From assembly GCA_027943245.1 (NCBI GenBank), contig JANDJZ010000571.1, positions 1 through 23,575 of the forward strand: DNA of 23,575 nt, in the 5' to 3' direction. Position numbers and translations under genes: made by a program. Shown piece after piece: positions 1 through 9,246 of the stretch. The stretch is from Acanthamoeba sp. SK_2022b. Its lineage: Eukaryota; Discosea; Longamoebia; Acanthamoebidae. How positions within the stretch are numbered: the first letter of the stretch is position 1; each line of letters begins with the position of its first letter. A model generated the notes under the pieces. It ran no database searches, was not told the DNA's origin, and saw only the letters and a program-made list of their open reading frames with translations.

Positions 1-407
1 CCTCAAGAACTCCGGCGGCTTCTGCTAAACGCGAGCACGCGCAATGCAATGTCGACACGCGGGCCGGCGATGACACGTCAGCACGATGGAGCGGCGAGAT
101 TGAGGGACAGGGGGAGTGGAGTGGAGTGGAGAGGGGAGGGGCTGCACCGAAGAGGCGGCGGGGGCCTCGCCGGTGGTCTTCTTCATGAGACCGGCGAGCT
201 CGGTCGTGGTGTGGGTGACCAGGGCCGCGGGGAAGAGGGGCGGCGGCAGCACCTCGCCCTCCGCCTCCCGCTTCTCGGCCTCTTCTTCGAGCCTGGCCTG
301 CTCGATGGCCATCAGATCGGGAGCCGCCTCCTCCTCCTCCTTCTCCTCCGCTTTCACGCCTACGCCACCCAACCCCGTCAGCGCCTTCTCGCGTGCGTGT
401 GCGTGTG

Positions 408-474
<67 letters not shown>

Positions 475-2392
475 TTACCAGAGGGAGGCGAGGCGGCTCC
501 CTGGCTGAGGAGGAATAGGCTCTGGGCGAGGCCCATCAGGGCCGCCGCGCCCTCGGCTTCGGTCTGGCCCACAGCGGATCCCGCCTTGCCGGTCGGCTTC
601 GCTTTTGTCGCTTTCGTCTTTTTGGTCGGCGTCGCCTCTTTCGCGAGAGGCTTCGCTTTTGTCGCAGCCGACTTGGCCTTGGCCGCCGGGCTCGTCCTCG
701 GCGAGGTCCTCTTGGCGACCACCGGCGTCGCCTTGCCCTTCACGCCCTTGGCCGCTGTCCACACGACCCACGGGCCACGTGACACGCGCCACAGTACACA
801 TCAGCCAGATTCGGGGGGGGGGGGCAGACAAAGAACGAAAGCGCGTACCGGCCGAGCGCTTTCGCTTTCGGGGCGCGGCGTCGTCGCTGCTGTCCTCCGC
901 GTCCTGGCCGTCGTCGTCGTCTTCGTCGGACGACAGCTTGCGGACCTTCCTTTTTCGCTTCCCGCGGCCCAGGTTCTCGTTCTCCTCTACGTGGGAGGCA
1001 TCGGTCGGTGGCTGCGCGGAGATCTTCTTTTGCCCCCGTTGCTTTTTCTCCTTCTCCAAGGCTGCGATCAGCCTCAGCACGCCTTCCTCCTCCTCGCTGT
1101 CGTCCTGTCCGCTCTTCTCCTCGTTGTCACGCTTGTACTCCTGCTCGTCTTCCTCCTCGTTGATCATCAGCGCCCCGGGTTCGGAGTCGTCCTCGTCTTC
1201 GCTGGGCGCAACCTCGACGGAGTTACGCTTTAATTACAGAAAAAGAAAAAGAGAGAACTTGGTTGGTAAGTGACCACTGATCATGTGCAACCACCACCTT
1301 GGCCAACCAAAGGAAAACACAACGCAACACATCTGCCTCATTCGCCTTGTTGAACAGCGTTCTTCCCGACTTCAATGATTAATTTGAGGTATGTGTGCCA
1401 TATTTCCCCGGAAATGCTTGACATTCTCGTTTACCCGTGGTTGTGTCCCTCCATAAAAAAGGGCAAAAAGAAGATTAAAAGGTGGAGATAGCGGTACCTT
1501 TGCCCTCTTGGTCGGGGCCGCCTTCGCCTTGCCCTTGCTTGACGAAGCAGCTTTCTTTCCTCTGGATGATGCGGCCTTGGCTTTGTTGCTCCCCTGTACA
1601 AGCAATTTAGAGGGTAAGTTAATCCATGTGCCAACATTTGTCTTTGGTCAGGTGGTGAATCGCGTCACACGCCGTATGACCGAGAAGAATTGTGGCTCTT
1701 CGCCTTCATCTTCTAGCGAGAACGAGTAGCGCTACTACACGAATTTGTTGCTAATTTGGAGGCTGCAATACTGGACGATTTTGAACAAAGATGGGGTGTA
1801 GTACCTTGGACGCCTTGCGCTTGCTCTTGGTAGGAGCAAACACGTCACCCTCATCTTCCTCTTCATCAGCAAAATGCACCTGAAGCTTCCTCTTTTTTTG
1901 AGCAAGGGGCGCCTGCTTTAGCACCACCCACTGCGCCGTTTCGTCGGCACTGCTTCCATCTCCATCTTCCTCGCCCTCCTCATCTTCAAAGTTTATCAGC
2001 AGCTCATCAAGCTCCGCCCCATCTCCCTCCGCGTCTTCTTCTTCCTCTCCATCCAACTCCTCGAGCGTTACCGGTGCGGCCTTTTTAGCTCCGATCTTCT
2101 TCGATCCCTTCGCTTTCGTGCTCGATGCTCTGCCGCCACTGGTGGCTCTCTTCGCCGCGGCGCTAGACTTCTTTGATGCAGATTTCGAAGTGGCAGTGTT
2201 GTCCTTCATCTTCATCTGCTTCTCCATCTTCGACAACTTGTCCGCTTCGGCCGAAGAAGCGTCGCCGCCACTGAGCCGCTTCGCTCGCGTCGTTGGCCCC
2301 CTCTTTGTCGTCTTGGGGGTCGTCTTCTTCACCACCTCTTCATCTTCAGCGGGTTCGCCGTCAGTCTTCTTGGCTCTGCTGCGAGTTATCAT
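1..2392 (-). CDS. Highly charged nuclear-type protein of unknown function (3' end outside window)
   Basis: Minus-strand gene with proposed exons 2392-1805, 1593-1498, 1227-849, 754-479, 407-148 and 21-<1, giving at least 540 codons. It starts at ATG 2392 (MITRSRAKK). All junctions keep phase with GT donors and AG acceptors. The 407 acceptor lies inside a CA-rich tract; it was chosen because it is the phase-consistent one, so it is the weakest. The protein alternates Lys/Ala-rich histone-H1-like stretches (TKATKAKPTGKAG) with acidic Ser/Asp/Glu blocks (SSDEDDDDGQDAEDSSDD), which resemble casein kinase 2 target sites. It has several candidate nuclear localisation signals (GRGKRKRKVRK, PRKRKRS, QKKRKLQ). 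The last complete exon is a Glu-rich helical stretch (IEQARLEEEAEKREAEGE). No catalytic domain is visible. A chromatin or nucleolar role is inference from composition only. The gene reads away from the CK1 gene across a divergent promoter interval. Confidence 0.68.
411..472. repeat. (GT)n microsatellite in intron 4 of the charged-protein gene
   Basis: About 30 uninterrupted GT units on the plus strand, so (CA)n in the sense of the minus-strand gene. It fills most of the intron between the exons ending at 479 and beginning near 407. This is the only large dinucleotide tract in the window whose sense strand is CA instead of GT. Confidence 0.95.
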
Positions 2393-3233
2393 TGCTCTAG
2401 GTTTCCTTCGGCCTCGCTCTCGTTCAAGTGGCGCAGTGCCGATGCCGTCGGTGAGATGATGCGCTTGGTCTTTTTGGAGGCTCGGGTGTGTCGTTTAGGT
2501 ATCGCTCGCCCTCTCTTCGCTCTTTCTCGGGCGGGTGTGCGGGTGGTGACGGCTGAAAGAGCGAAAGCGAAAGACAACGATATTTCGCTTTTCGCTATTT
2601 AACGTAGTTATAACTCCTTTTCTCGGCCTACCGTCGGTTGTTGAGGCTTGTACCTCTTCTTCTCCTCCGTTTCTGAAAGATGATACAAAAAAAACTACAA
2701 TCAAAACAGGATGGATTGGACACGACGCTTCGGAGTAGAGAGGGCCGGTTGCACTTTTCCACTTCTTCTCACGCGAACAGACAGAAATGCACCAAGAGAC
2801 AGTGGCCACGAGGGAAACCCCGATCGGGGCACGTCATTTCCGCAAACTGCCTCAAGCTTGGTGACGGTTGGGTGACTTCATTCTCTTTTTTGACACCCAG
2901 CTTCTGGGATAAAGCCAGGCACTCCCTCGCCCCTTCGCCTTCTGGCCGAAAACTATCGCTGAGCAGGCATGTTCTACTAACAGGATAGCCTGCCTTGGCC
3001 GTCTGGCGCTTCGAGAGCAGCCCGAAGTACTCAATCGAGTGGCCATCAGCGGTCTTTCAGGTTTTTGGTTCTTATGATATACCGAGATTTCGTTGATATT
3101 CAAGCCCGGATATATCCGGCCGCGAACGCAGCCAAACATCATCAAAGACGAGTTACCACCCATTCAACGATTGGATTGCAAGCGCGAGCATTGAGGAAAG
3201 TAAGACGCAATTGATCGGTTAATTTGAACGAAG
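2393..3233. promoter_or_regulatory. Divergent intergenic promoter interval
   Basis: About 840 bases between the start codon of the minus-strand charged-protein gene and the start codon of the plus-strand CK1 gene. It presumably holds both promoters. An imperfect inverted repeat is visible at 2560-2572 and 2583-2596 (AGCGAAAGCGAAA against TTTCGCTTTTCGCT), followed at once by TATTTAA. A palindromic GGATATATCC sits near 3108. Neither can be assigned as a TATA element without transcript ends. The bases before the CK1 ATG (ACGAAGATGG) are a good eukaryotic start context. No convincing coding exon was found here. Confidence 0.4.
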
Positions 3234-5059
3234 ATGGCCCTTGAATTGCGGGTGGGAAACAAATACAGGCTCGGCCGAAAGATTGGCAGCGGGTCTTTCG
3301 GCGACATCTATCTTGGGACCAACATACAGACGGGCGAACAGGTCGCCATCAAATTGGTACTTTCCTCTCACCATGGGCCATGTCCTCTTGCCATGCGCTT
3401 GCTTTTCTTGGCGCGCCCCTCACCCGCCCCATTGATCATTCTGCCTGGCTACTTAGGAAAGCGTGAAGAGCAAGCATCCTCAACTCCAGTACGAGGCCAA
3501 GCTCTACAAAGTGCTCGGTGGCGGCAGTGCGTCCCCCCCCCTTCTTTAATTCTCACCACATTAAAAATTGTTTCATCAATTGCAAATGGTAGATACACGC
3601 CATGGATGGGCGCATCGCACAATCACATTCATTTTCCTCTTCCACTCCATCTTCTTTGTTGTTGTCTCATCTGTTCCTTTTCCGTGTGGGCCACAGTCGG
3701 ATTTCCGTACGTGCGATGGTTCGGGCAGGAGGGCGACTACAACGTGATGGTGATCGACCTCCTCGGGCCGTCCCTCGAGGACGTCTTCAACGTGTGCCAC
3801 CGCAAGTTTTCCATCAAGACCGTGCTCATGGTGGCCGACCAAATGGTACGTGTCCGCACTCGCGCGCGTGCCGTGCGTCTGTGTGTGTGTGTGTGTGTGT
3901 GTGTGTCGACACGTGTCGTGTGCTGATGCTCACGGGGGCAGATCCGCCGCATCGAGTACGTGCACTCGAAGAACTTCATTCACAGGGACATCAAGCCCGA
4001 CAACTTCCTCGTCGGTCTCGACATGAAGAGCAACCAGGTCAACCTCATCGGTACTCTCCTCACACGCGCGCACATCGCACGCCGCACACGCACACGCGCT
4101 AACGTGTCGACGTTGGGTTGGGTTGGGCAAAACAGATTTCGGTCTGGCAAAGAAGTACCGGGACTCGCGATCGCACGTGCACATTCCCTACAGGGAGAAC
4201 AAGAACCTCACCGGCACCGCCCGCTACGCCAGCATCAACACACACCTCGGCATTGGTAGACACACGACACGACACGACACGACACGACACGACACGACAC
4301 GACACGACACGACACGACACGACACGCATGCCTTACTTACTCTCCCGCGTGTGCGTGTGCGTGCGATGTGCAGAGCAAAGCCGGCGGGACGACCTGGAGG
4401 CGATCGGCTACGTGCTGATGTACTTTGCGCGGGGCAATCTGCCGTGGCAGGGGCTCAAGGCCACCACCAAGAAGGAGAAGTACGAGCGCATCAGCGAGAA
4501 GAAGATCACCACCACCGTCGAACAGCTCTGCAAGGGCTTCCCCGGTTCGCTCCCCTCCCCCCCTCCCTCCCTCTCCATCTCGTCGAGTGGTCGTTGTCTC
4601 ACAGGTACACGCGCGTGTGCGTGTGCGTGTGTTGTAATGCAGCCGAGTTTGCGACGTATTTGAACTACGCGCGGTCGCTGCGGTTCGACGACACGCCCGA
4701 CTACACGTACCTGCGGAAGCTCTTCCGGGACCTCTTCATCCGCGAGGGCTTCGAGTACGACTGCGTCTTTGACTGGGACCTCGTCGAACGAAAGAAGCGT
4801 AGCATGCCCCCGAGCATCGACGAAAGGGTACTGGCAATTTCCATCCAAAAAGGCGACTACTACTTTTTTTTCCAAATAATTTTTATTTTACATTTCCAAT
4901 TATATTATTGTTATTTTTTAAGGAAAAAAAATAACCCTAATATAATTATATTATTTTGTAGCAGAGGGAGAGCAGCACCCAGACACAACAGTCGCAGAGG
5001 ATGGCCATGGCCAGGCGAGCCGAGGACCGACGCGATAGGTACATGGCACACGCACGCGC

Positions 5060-5119
<60 letters not shown>

Positions 5120-5534
5120 TGGCGGTGAACGGCGATGATGAATGTCGGCTGACCAGACCAGCTCGGCGGACAGGACTGGGAGAAGGAACGGCGGGCGGGC
5201 GGGCGGCATGCAGCGATCGGCGAGCGACACGGACAAGCACGGGAAGCCCGGCGAGCCGCGCGCCGGACACGACAACGGCACCACCAAGAAGCCCCTCGAC
5301 AAGAACGCCCCGAGCGACGGCTCCACACGCTCCACGTTCATTCGCATGGCCACCATTGGGTATACGCCACCGCACACGCGCGCACGCATGCAACACGCGC
5401 ACGCACGGCTGACGTTGGCTTGGTCGGGGGACGACAGGCGGCCGCGCAGGAACCCTGACGACGCGGAGAGAAAGAACCGCACGGCGCAGAGAGGCAGCAG
5501 AGAGGCCAAGCGCCCGGGCGAGTCCAAGGAGTAG
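3234..5534 (+). CDS. Casein kinase 1 family Ser/Thr protein kinase
   Basis: Ten exons: 3234-3356, 3457-3526, 3697-3845, 3942-4050, 4136-4255, 4374-4544, 4643-4827, 4962-5038, 5174-5359 and 5438-5534. They give 428 residues ending at TAG 5532-5534. The kinase domain is complete: glycine loop GSGSFG (about 18-23), ATP-binding Lys in VAIK (40), catalytic loop HRDIKPDN (128-135, Asp130) and [10 protein letters not shown] (from 151). The CK1-specific signature [20 protein letters not shown] replaces the usual APE motif. The chain then runs through LPWQGLKA to the CK1 C-lobe [21 protein letters not shown]1 enzymes phosphorylate Ser/Thr, often on pre-phosphorylated or acidic substrates, in vesicle traffic, Wnt-like and clock pathways. 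The C-terminal tail of about 130 residues is basic, Gln/Arg/Lys-rich and family-specific. Its junctions are less certain: exon 9 could also start at 5162, adding four residues in phase. All kinase-domain junctions restore the family consensus exactly. Confidence 0.95.
3881..3906 (+). repeat. (GT)n microsatellite in CK1 intron 3
   Basis: A short GT dinucleotide run in the intron between exons 3 and 4 of the CK1 gene, GT in the sense strand, followed by a GGGGGCAG acceptor. Confidence 0.85.
4258..4326 (+). repeat. (CACGA)n pentanucleotide array in CK1 intron 5
   Basis: A run of about 13 near-perfect CACGA units fills the first half of the intron between exons 5 and 6 of the CK1 gene, beginning right after the GTAGA donor. 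Confidence 0.92.
4828..4961 (+). other. AT-rich intron of the CK1 gene
   Basis: This intron is strikingly A+T-rich, with long T and A runs and a TTATTTTGTAG acceptor, inside a GC-rich gene. It is the clearest example of the AT-rich intron class in the window; others lie at 10675-10754, 11543-11640, 11867-11979, 21903-22023 and 23037-23130. Confidence 0.8.
5061..5115 (+). repeat. (GT)n microsatellite in CK1 intron 8
   Basis: About 27 GT units between exons 8 and 9 of the CK1 gene, GT in the sense strand. Confidence 0.93.
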
Positions 5535-6361
5535 GAAAAGGCAGGAAAGAAAAGCACGAGGAAAATAGAAAGAAAGAAAGAAAGACAGAGAGACGAGGAC
5601 AGGCGAGACGACAGGTGGCGAAGGAGGAGTTCGATGAAGCGCGCGGGCTCCTTCTTGGGCGGCCGGGTTGGCCCTTGCTTGACGAGGTGTTGCGCCCAGC
5701 TGTTCGTTCGTTCGTGGTGGTGCGGCCGGCGGCCATCGAGCGGGCACGGCTGGCTGGCGGGCGGACACATGTCCATGGGCGACCGCCGGTTGTCGGAGCG
5801 AACGACCTGTGTAAGTGGACGGACGGCGGATTGTGCATACGGGGCGGATGTGACGGCTGTTAAGAGAGGAAAGAAAAAGAGACGAGATAACAACACTCGG
5901 GCTGCTACTGGGGTTCTCACAACAGGGAGATAGATGGCCTATGCCCATCGGCGGACGAGTAGGCCGGTGGAGATGCCGCTTGCGCGTCGCCACGTGACTG
6001 GCGCGAGGTGGTCTGGCTTTTTGGACCCTCGTGCAACTCAAACGTTCTGTCCAAACGCCGGCGCACCCACAACTCGGCCAAGGCCACTTGCCACCTGTCT
6101 GGCGACTCCACCGGCCTCTACTCCTCCACTCCTCTGCATCCCACCATCCGCAACACTTGCGACCGACGATACGGCCACGCCGGCAGCGCCTGTCATGTTG
6201 CTGGCCCACATTGGGCTCAAATCCAGAGACCAGATCGGCACACTACGCCATGCTTCCGTACTAAAACGACCTCAGCTTCCTGTAGCGCTGTACGAGGACA
6301 AGCCAGCCATTAGAGAAAATCATTTCTCCCCAGAGCGTTGCTAAAACCAAAAAAGGAATTC
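5535..6361. other. Intergenic region after CK1, no supported gene
   Basis: The first 80 bases downstream of the CK1 stop are purine-rich, with a short (GAAA)n run around 5570-5585, probably 3' untranslated sequence. The rest is GC-rich and has open frames on both strands, including 5934-6344 plus and a long antisense frame. None shows a recognisable domain or coherent composition. I see no RNA gene here. Confidence 0.5.
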
Positions 6362-7135
6362 CATTTCCAAAACCGCGAAAAAGGACAAAAGGGCGTCGCT
6401 TCCGCGTAAAAATGGACAACCAAAACGGGCAAGTCCTATTCTTGGCCCTCATGGTGGAGAACTCTTGCGCGGATGACTCCCGCTAGCAAGGGGAGGTGGA
6501 GGTGTGTCGTTTATGACGTAGCCCTTCTCCTTGGTACGTTTACAACCAGATAATCTGAAGAGCAACACACCACATGTTTGACTTACAACGTGCTTGCCTG
6601 CTTGCCGCGCATGAATAAACAAGCGAAAAAGAAGAAGGGAGGAGCAACAAGAAAAAAAAGAGGAGTCGAGGTAGCGGGCTTCAGAGGGATTTACTGCTGG
6701 CGAGACGTCTCCCGGCCTGTGGTAAGCTCCTTCGAGGGATTTACTGCTGTCGAGGACGTCTCCCCGTCTGTGGTAAGCTCCCTCCTCATCATCAGCCCTT
6801 GCTGCCACCTCTTGCCCCATTATAACTGTTTTGAACGCTTTATATACGGGTACAATGGAACTGGGCCGGCCATTGTGGGATGAGTTGAGACTGGAATGCG
6901 GGTCACATTCCTTATGATTACAGCGTAACAGGCGCTCGTTTGGCTCTGGAAAAACTTTCATTAATTGGCCGTCATGGGGATAAACCCACACCAGAGAAGA
7001 GTTTTCGCCCAAGTGCCCGAGAGGCAGCGGGGTGTCTCCGTTAGCAAGGTCTCCCGCATGAAGGGCGACAAAATTCCATTGCAACCGCTTTTCTCGAACG
7101 AGGAAAAAGAAAACCAACGGAAAATGCTTTACTCA
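6362..7135. repeat. Dispersed repeat, copy A
   Basis: About 774 bases that align in the same orientation with 9247-10040. Shared landmarks in order are: ATTTCCAAAACCGC at the left edge; GGGCGTCGCTTCCGCGTAAA; GACTCCCGCTA; GGAGGAGCAACAAGAAAAAA; a doubled 50-base unit; ATTCCATTGCAACC and TTTTCTCGAACGAGG near the right edge. The left and right parts are well conserved, and the stretch about 6500-6590 is poorly conserved. The minus strand carries an open frame of 222 codons here (6449-7117), but copy B breaks that frame by a one-base indel, so I treat the element as non-coding. Possible natures are a degenerate transposon, a segmental duplication, or a non-autonomous element. Confidence 0.88.
6684..6784. 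repeat. Tandem 50/51-base unit inside repeat copy A
   Basis: Two successive units, 6684-6733 and 6734-6784, each begin GAGGGATTTACTGCTG, contain GACGTCTCCC and end in GTGGTAAGCTCC. The GACGTCTCCCCGTC core of the second unit is partly self-complementary. The same doubled unit occurs in copy B at 9585-9685, so the internal duplication predates the spread of the larger repeat. Confidence 0.9.
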
Positions 7136-7270
7136 TTGTTGATGGATATGTCCTACCGCTACGTGTACAACATCGCGACCCTGCTCGCCAGCGTGGCGGC
7201 CCTCGGTCCTCCACAATTAAAAAAATGATGATGATGTGGTTTGGTTGGGAGTACAGCTATCACAGTGACG

Positions 7271-7402
7271 GTCATGCAGACACCGGTTATCCCTGACTGG
7301 CGCACCAATTGGCTTGCCACCCTTATCGCCAACTGCTGGGCGCAGGACCCGAATGAGCGCCCAGTGCATCGAGGCCACTTCGCTACGGCAGACCATATAC
7401 CT
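7271..7402 (+). pseudogene. Remnant of a protein kinase C-lobe, frameshifted
   Basis: The plus strand reads IPDWRTNWLATLIANCWAQD followed by PNERP, a strong match to subdomain XI of tyrosine-kinase-like kinases (usual form: CW..DP..RP.F). After ERP the frame is lost. One frame over, the text resumes as QCIEATSLRQTIY, which fits the helix that normally ends the kinase domain. There is no catalytic loop or glycine loop nearby; upstream lies repeat copy A. This is therefore read as a broken tail of a kinase gene, possibly left when the repeat inserted or recombined. The alternative is a short exon of a kinase gene whose other parts were lost outside this locus. Confidence 0.55.
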
Positions 7403-7937
7403 GGCGGCTCCTCCACCCACCACGTTCAAGGTACCCGCGCATCGTACGGTGCACGTTGCACGACCCATTAGTGGCGGCGAAGGCGGTGACCCATGGAATG
7501 CAGCGGCGTAGGCTTCGGCAGCGAGAGCGTCGGAGGAGCGGGACAGCCCCGACGGGCTGGACGGCGGCGAGGTGGGTATGATGGGATTGCGATCACGCCG
7601 CGCAGGGCTTTGTACAGAATCTGGAGGGCCACGTCGCCACGCGAACCACGTGCGAAGAGCTGTGCATGTGACAATGTTGGCCAAGGGTGGACAGATCCAA
7701 AGCCTACGCCGCTCCAGGAACGCGCATCCCGCTCACATCTGCTGACGCTCCGTCCCCTATATACCCTTTGGATGAAAAACGAACGGCAGCAAACGAAACT
7801 GCGTCCGGTCTCCACTGCGAGTTCGCTCTTTCAGACTCTGCTCGGCTGAGAATCCTGTGGGCCAGTAAGCCCAGTAAGCCCAAATTACTTTATAGATATT
7901 AGTCGGGGATCACGGCGCCACAGGCGGCCCCTCTTGG
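7403..7937. other. Intergenic region with long-spaced inverted repeat, no supported gene
   Basis: Downstream of the F-box/SPRY gene. It has a perfect 14-base inverted repeat (7502-7515 and 7700-7713, AGCGGCGTAGGCTT) and a CCTATATACC sequence near 7757. Open frames on both strands show no recognisable domain. Confidence 0.45.
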
Positions 7938-9195
7938 TCAAGAGGTGTTTTTCTTTAGTTTTTGGTGGCGGCCTCCTGCCGTCGTGTCGAACATCGTTAT
8001 AGACGGAGTGAGGGCGTCCAGTCGGCCTACGCGCTTCTTCTCTACAAACATCTTTACGTCAAACACAAACGGTGCGTGCCCAAAGTTGACTCGCAGCACA
8101 TCGCCCGTCATCATCGAGGCTGTTCTCACAGTCACGAATCAGATACCGGTTGGCCCAGCATGCGTGTCCTCTGGATACATACCGATCGCGGGATACCACG
8201 GAGTGTCCGTGAGCTTGCGGTCGGGAGCAAAGAGATAGACCTCCGCAGTCGATCCAATCCGAGGAGAGGAAGGCTTGGGCGTCATTGATCGCCGCATGAG
8301 AGTGAAGAAGATCTCGCCAGTGTCCCAGTCAACGCCGCAGCCCACCACGTCGCCCCTTGAGAAGGTTTTAAACTGGTGCGACATCATCTGTGTGGAGAAA
8401 GCGCGGAGCACCACCATCAGTTACGCTCTGGGTCAAGAGTTGTTGCGGGGAGAGAACCCCAAGGCCGCTACGGATGACGCCGTCGTCGGAGTGAAACGCA
8501 ATGGAGGTTCGGGTCCAGCCGAGAAAGGCGATAAAGTTGAAGAAGTGGGAGAGCCCAATCGCCGCTGCTCGGTTGTATGACGCAGTCTTGGAGACCACAG
8601 TCATCTCAAAGTAATCAACGCCATGAAACAGCAGCGCGTCTAGTGCCTGCGGCTCCTCTCCGACAAGAGCAATCGCGGCTGACAAGGCCTCGCGGTTGGT
8701 GGTCACGAACGGGTGGTCGGCGATGATGTTGCAGTTACCACTTGAGCGGTGAGTGTGCACGCGGCCGGTCTCGCTGTATACCTCGCTCAGTCGATCCTCC
8801 TCATCGACCTTGTCCTCACGTTGGGGAGCTTCCTGCGGCCTTAGGCGGCTGGGCAGGCGAGACAGCAGCGTCGCGCGCAGCTTCCACGATATCTTGGCTG
8901 GCCTGTGCTGGGCAGCTTGGCCTTGCAGCTGATAGACAGGCCCACCAAAGAAGGGGGAGAGGCTGAGGTCGAACAAGACCGGCCACGCGGCGAGGCAACG
9001 GCAGCGGCAGCGCGCATCGTCGTCGGGAAGAGCGTTAAAGGTCGAGCAGGTGAGGCACCACGATGCCAGGGCGGTCGCGGTCGCAGCAGGTGGGGACAAA
9101 ACGTAGGTGAAAATGACGTGCAACAGCTCCTGTGGCAGCTCCAACATCCAGCAGGGCGCCTCCTGGTCATCTCCGCCTCTAGTCTTCGCGCTCAT
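7938..9195 (-). CDS. F-box and SPRY domain protein
   Basis: Three proposed exons, 9195-8458, 8387-8183 and 8119-7938, give 374 residues ending at TGA 7938-7940. Residues about 16-70 form an F-box: LELPQELLHVIFTYVLSPP, then WCLTCSTFNALPDDDARCR. F-boxes dock to Skp1 in SCF ubiquitin ligases. Residues about 195-340 match a SPRY (B30.2-like) substrate-binding domain: FFNFIAFLGWTRTSIAFHSD, then GDVVGCGVDWDTGEIFFT, and WYPAIASMMTGDVLRVNFG across intron 2. Intron 2 (8182-8120, GTATGT donor, 63 bases) is well supported because splicing rebuilds the SPRY C-terminus. Intron 1 is less certain: the donor may be at 8457 (70 bases) or 8424 (37 bases), both in phase. The predicted role is a substrate-recognition subunit for ubiquitination. 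The gene sits between two direct repeats, typical of expanding, fast-turnover F-box families. Confidence 0.82.
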
Positions 9196-9246
9196 GATCT
9201 TCTCTTGCCTGAAGGGTTTTCTCTAGATACCTTTTTCTTATTTTCA

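Noticed and set aside
411..472. CRISPR-like or telomeric repeat
   Set aside because: Simple dinucleotide microsatellite without spacers.
4123..5412. Single plus-strand open frame of 429 codons through the CK1 region
   Set aside because: It reads across several introns and two microsatellites. Splicing at the indicated sites restores the CK1 consensus, and the unspliced frame does not.
4911..6209. Long minus-strand open frame of 432 codons antisense to the end of CK1
   Set aside because: It runs through a (CA)n microsatellite (Thr-His repeats), has no domain, and overlaps well supported CK1 exons. It is a by-product of GC-rich composition.
5934..6344. 136-codon plus-strand frame downstream of CK1
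   Set aside because: Composition is Pro/Thr/Arg-rich without any motif, overlapping frames are equally open, and no splice-linked exons were found.
6449..7117. 222-codon minus-strand open frame inside repeat copy A
   Set aside because: The homologous frame in copy B is disrupted by a one-base indel and other changes, and substitutions show no codon pattern, so it is probably not a gene.
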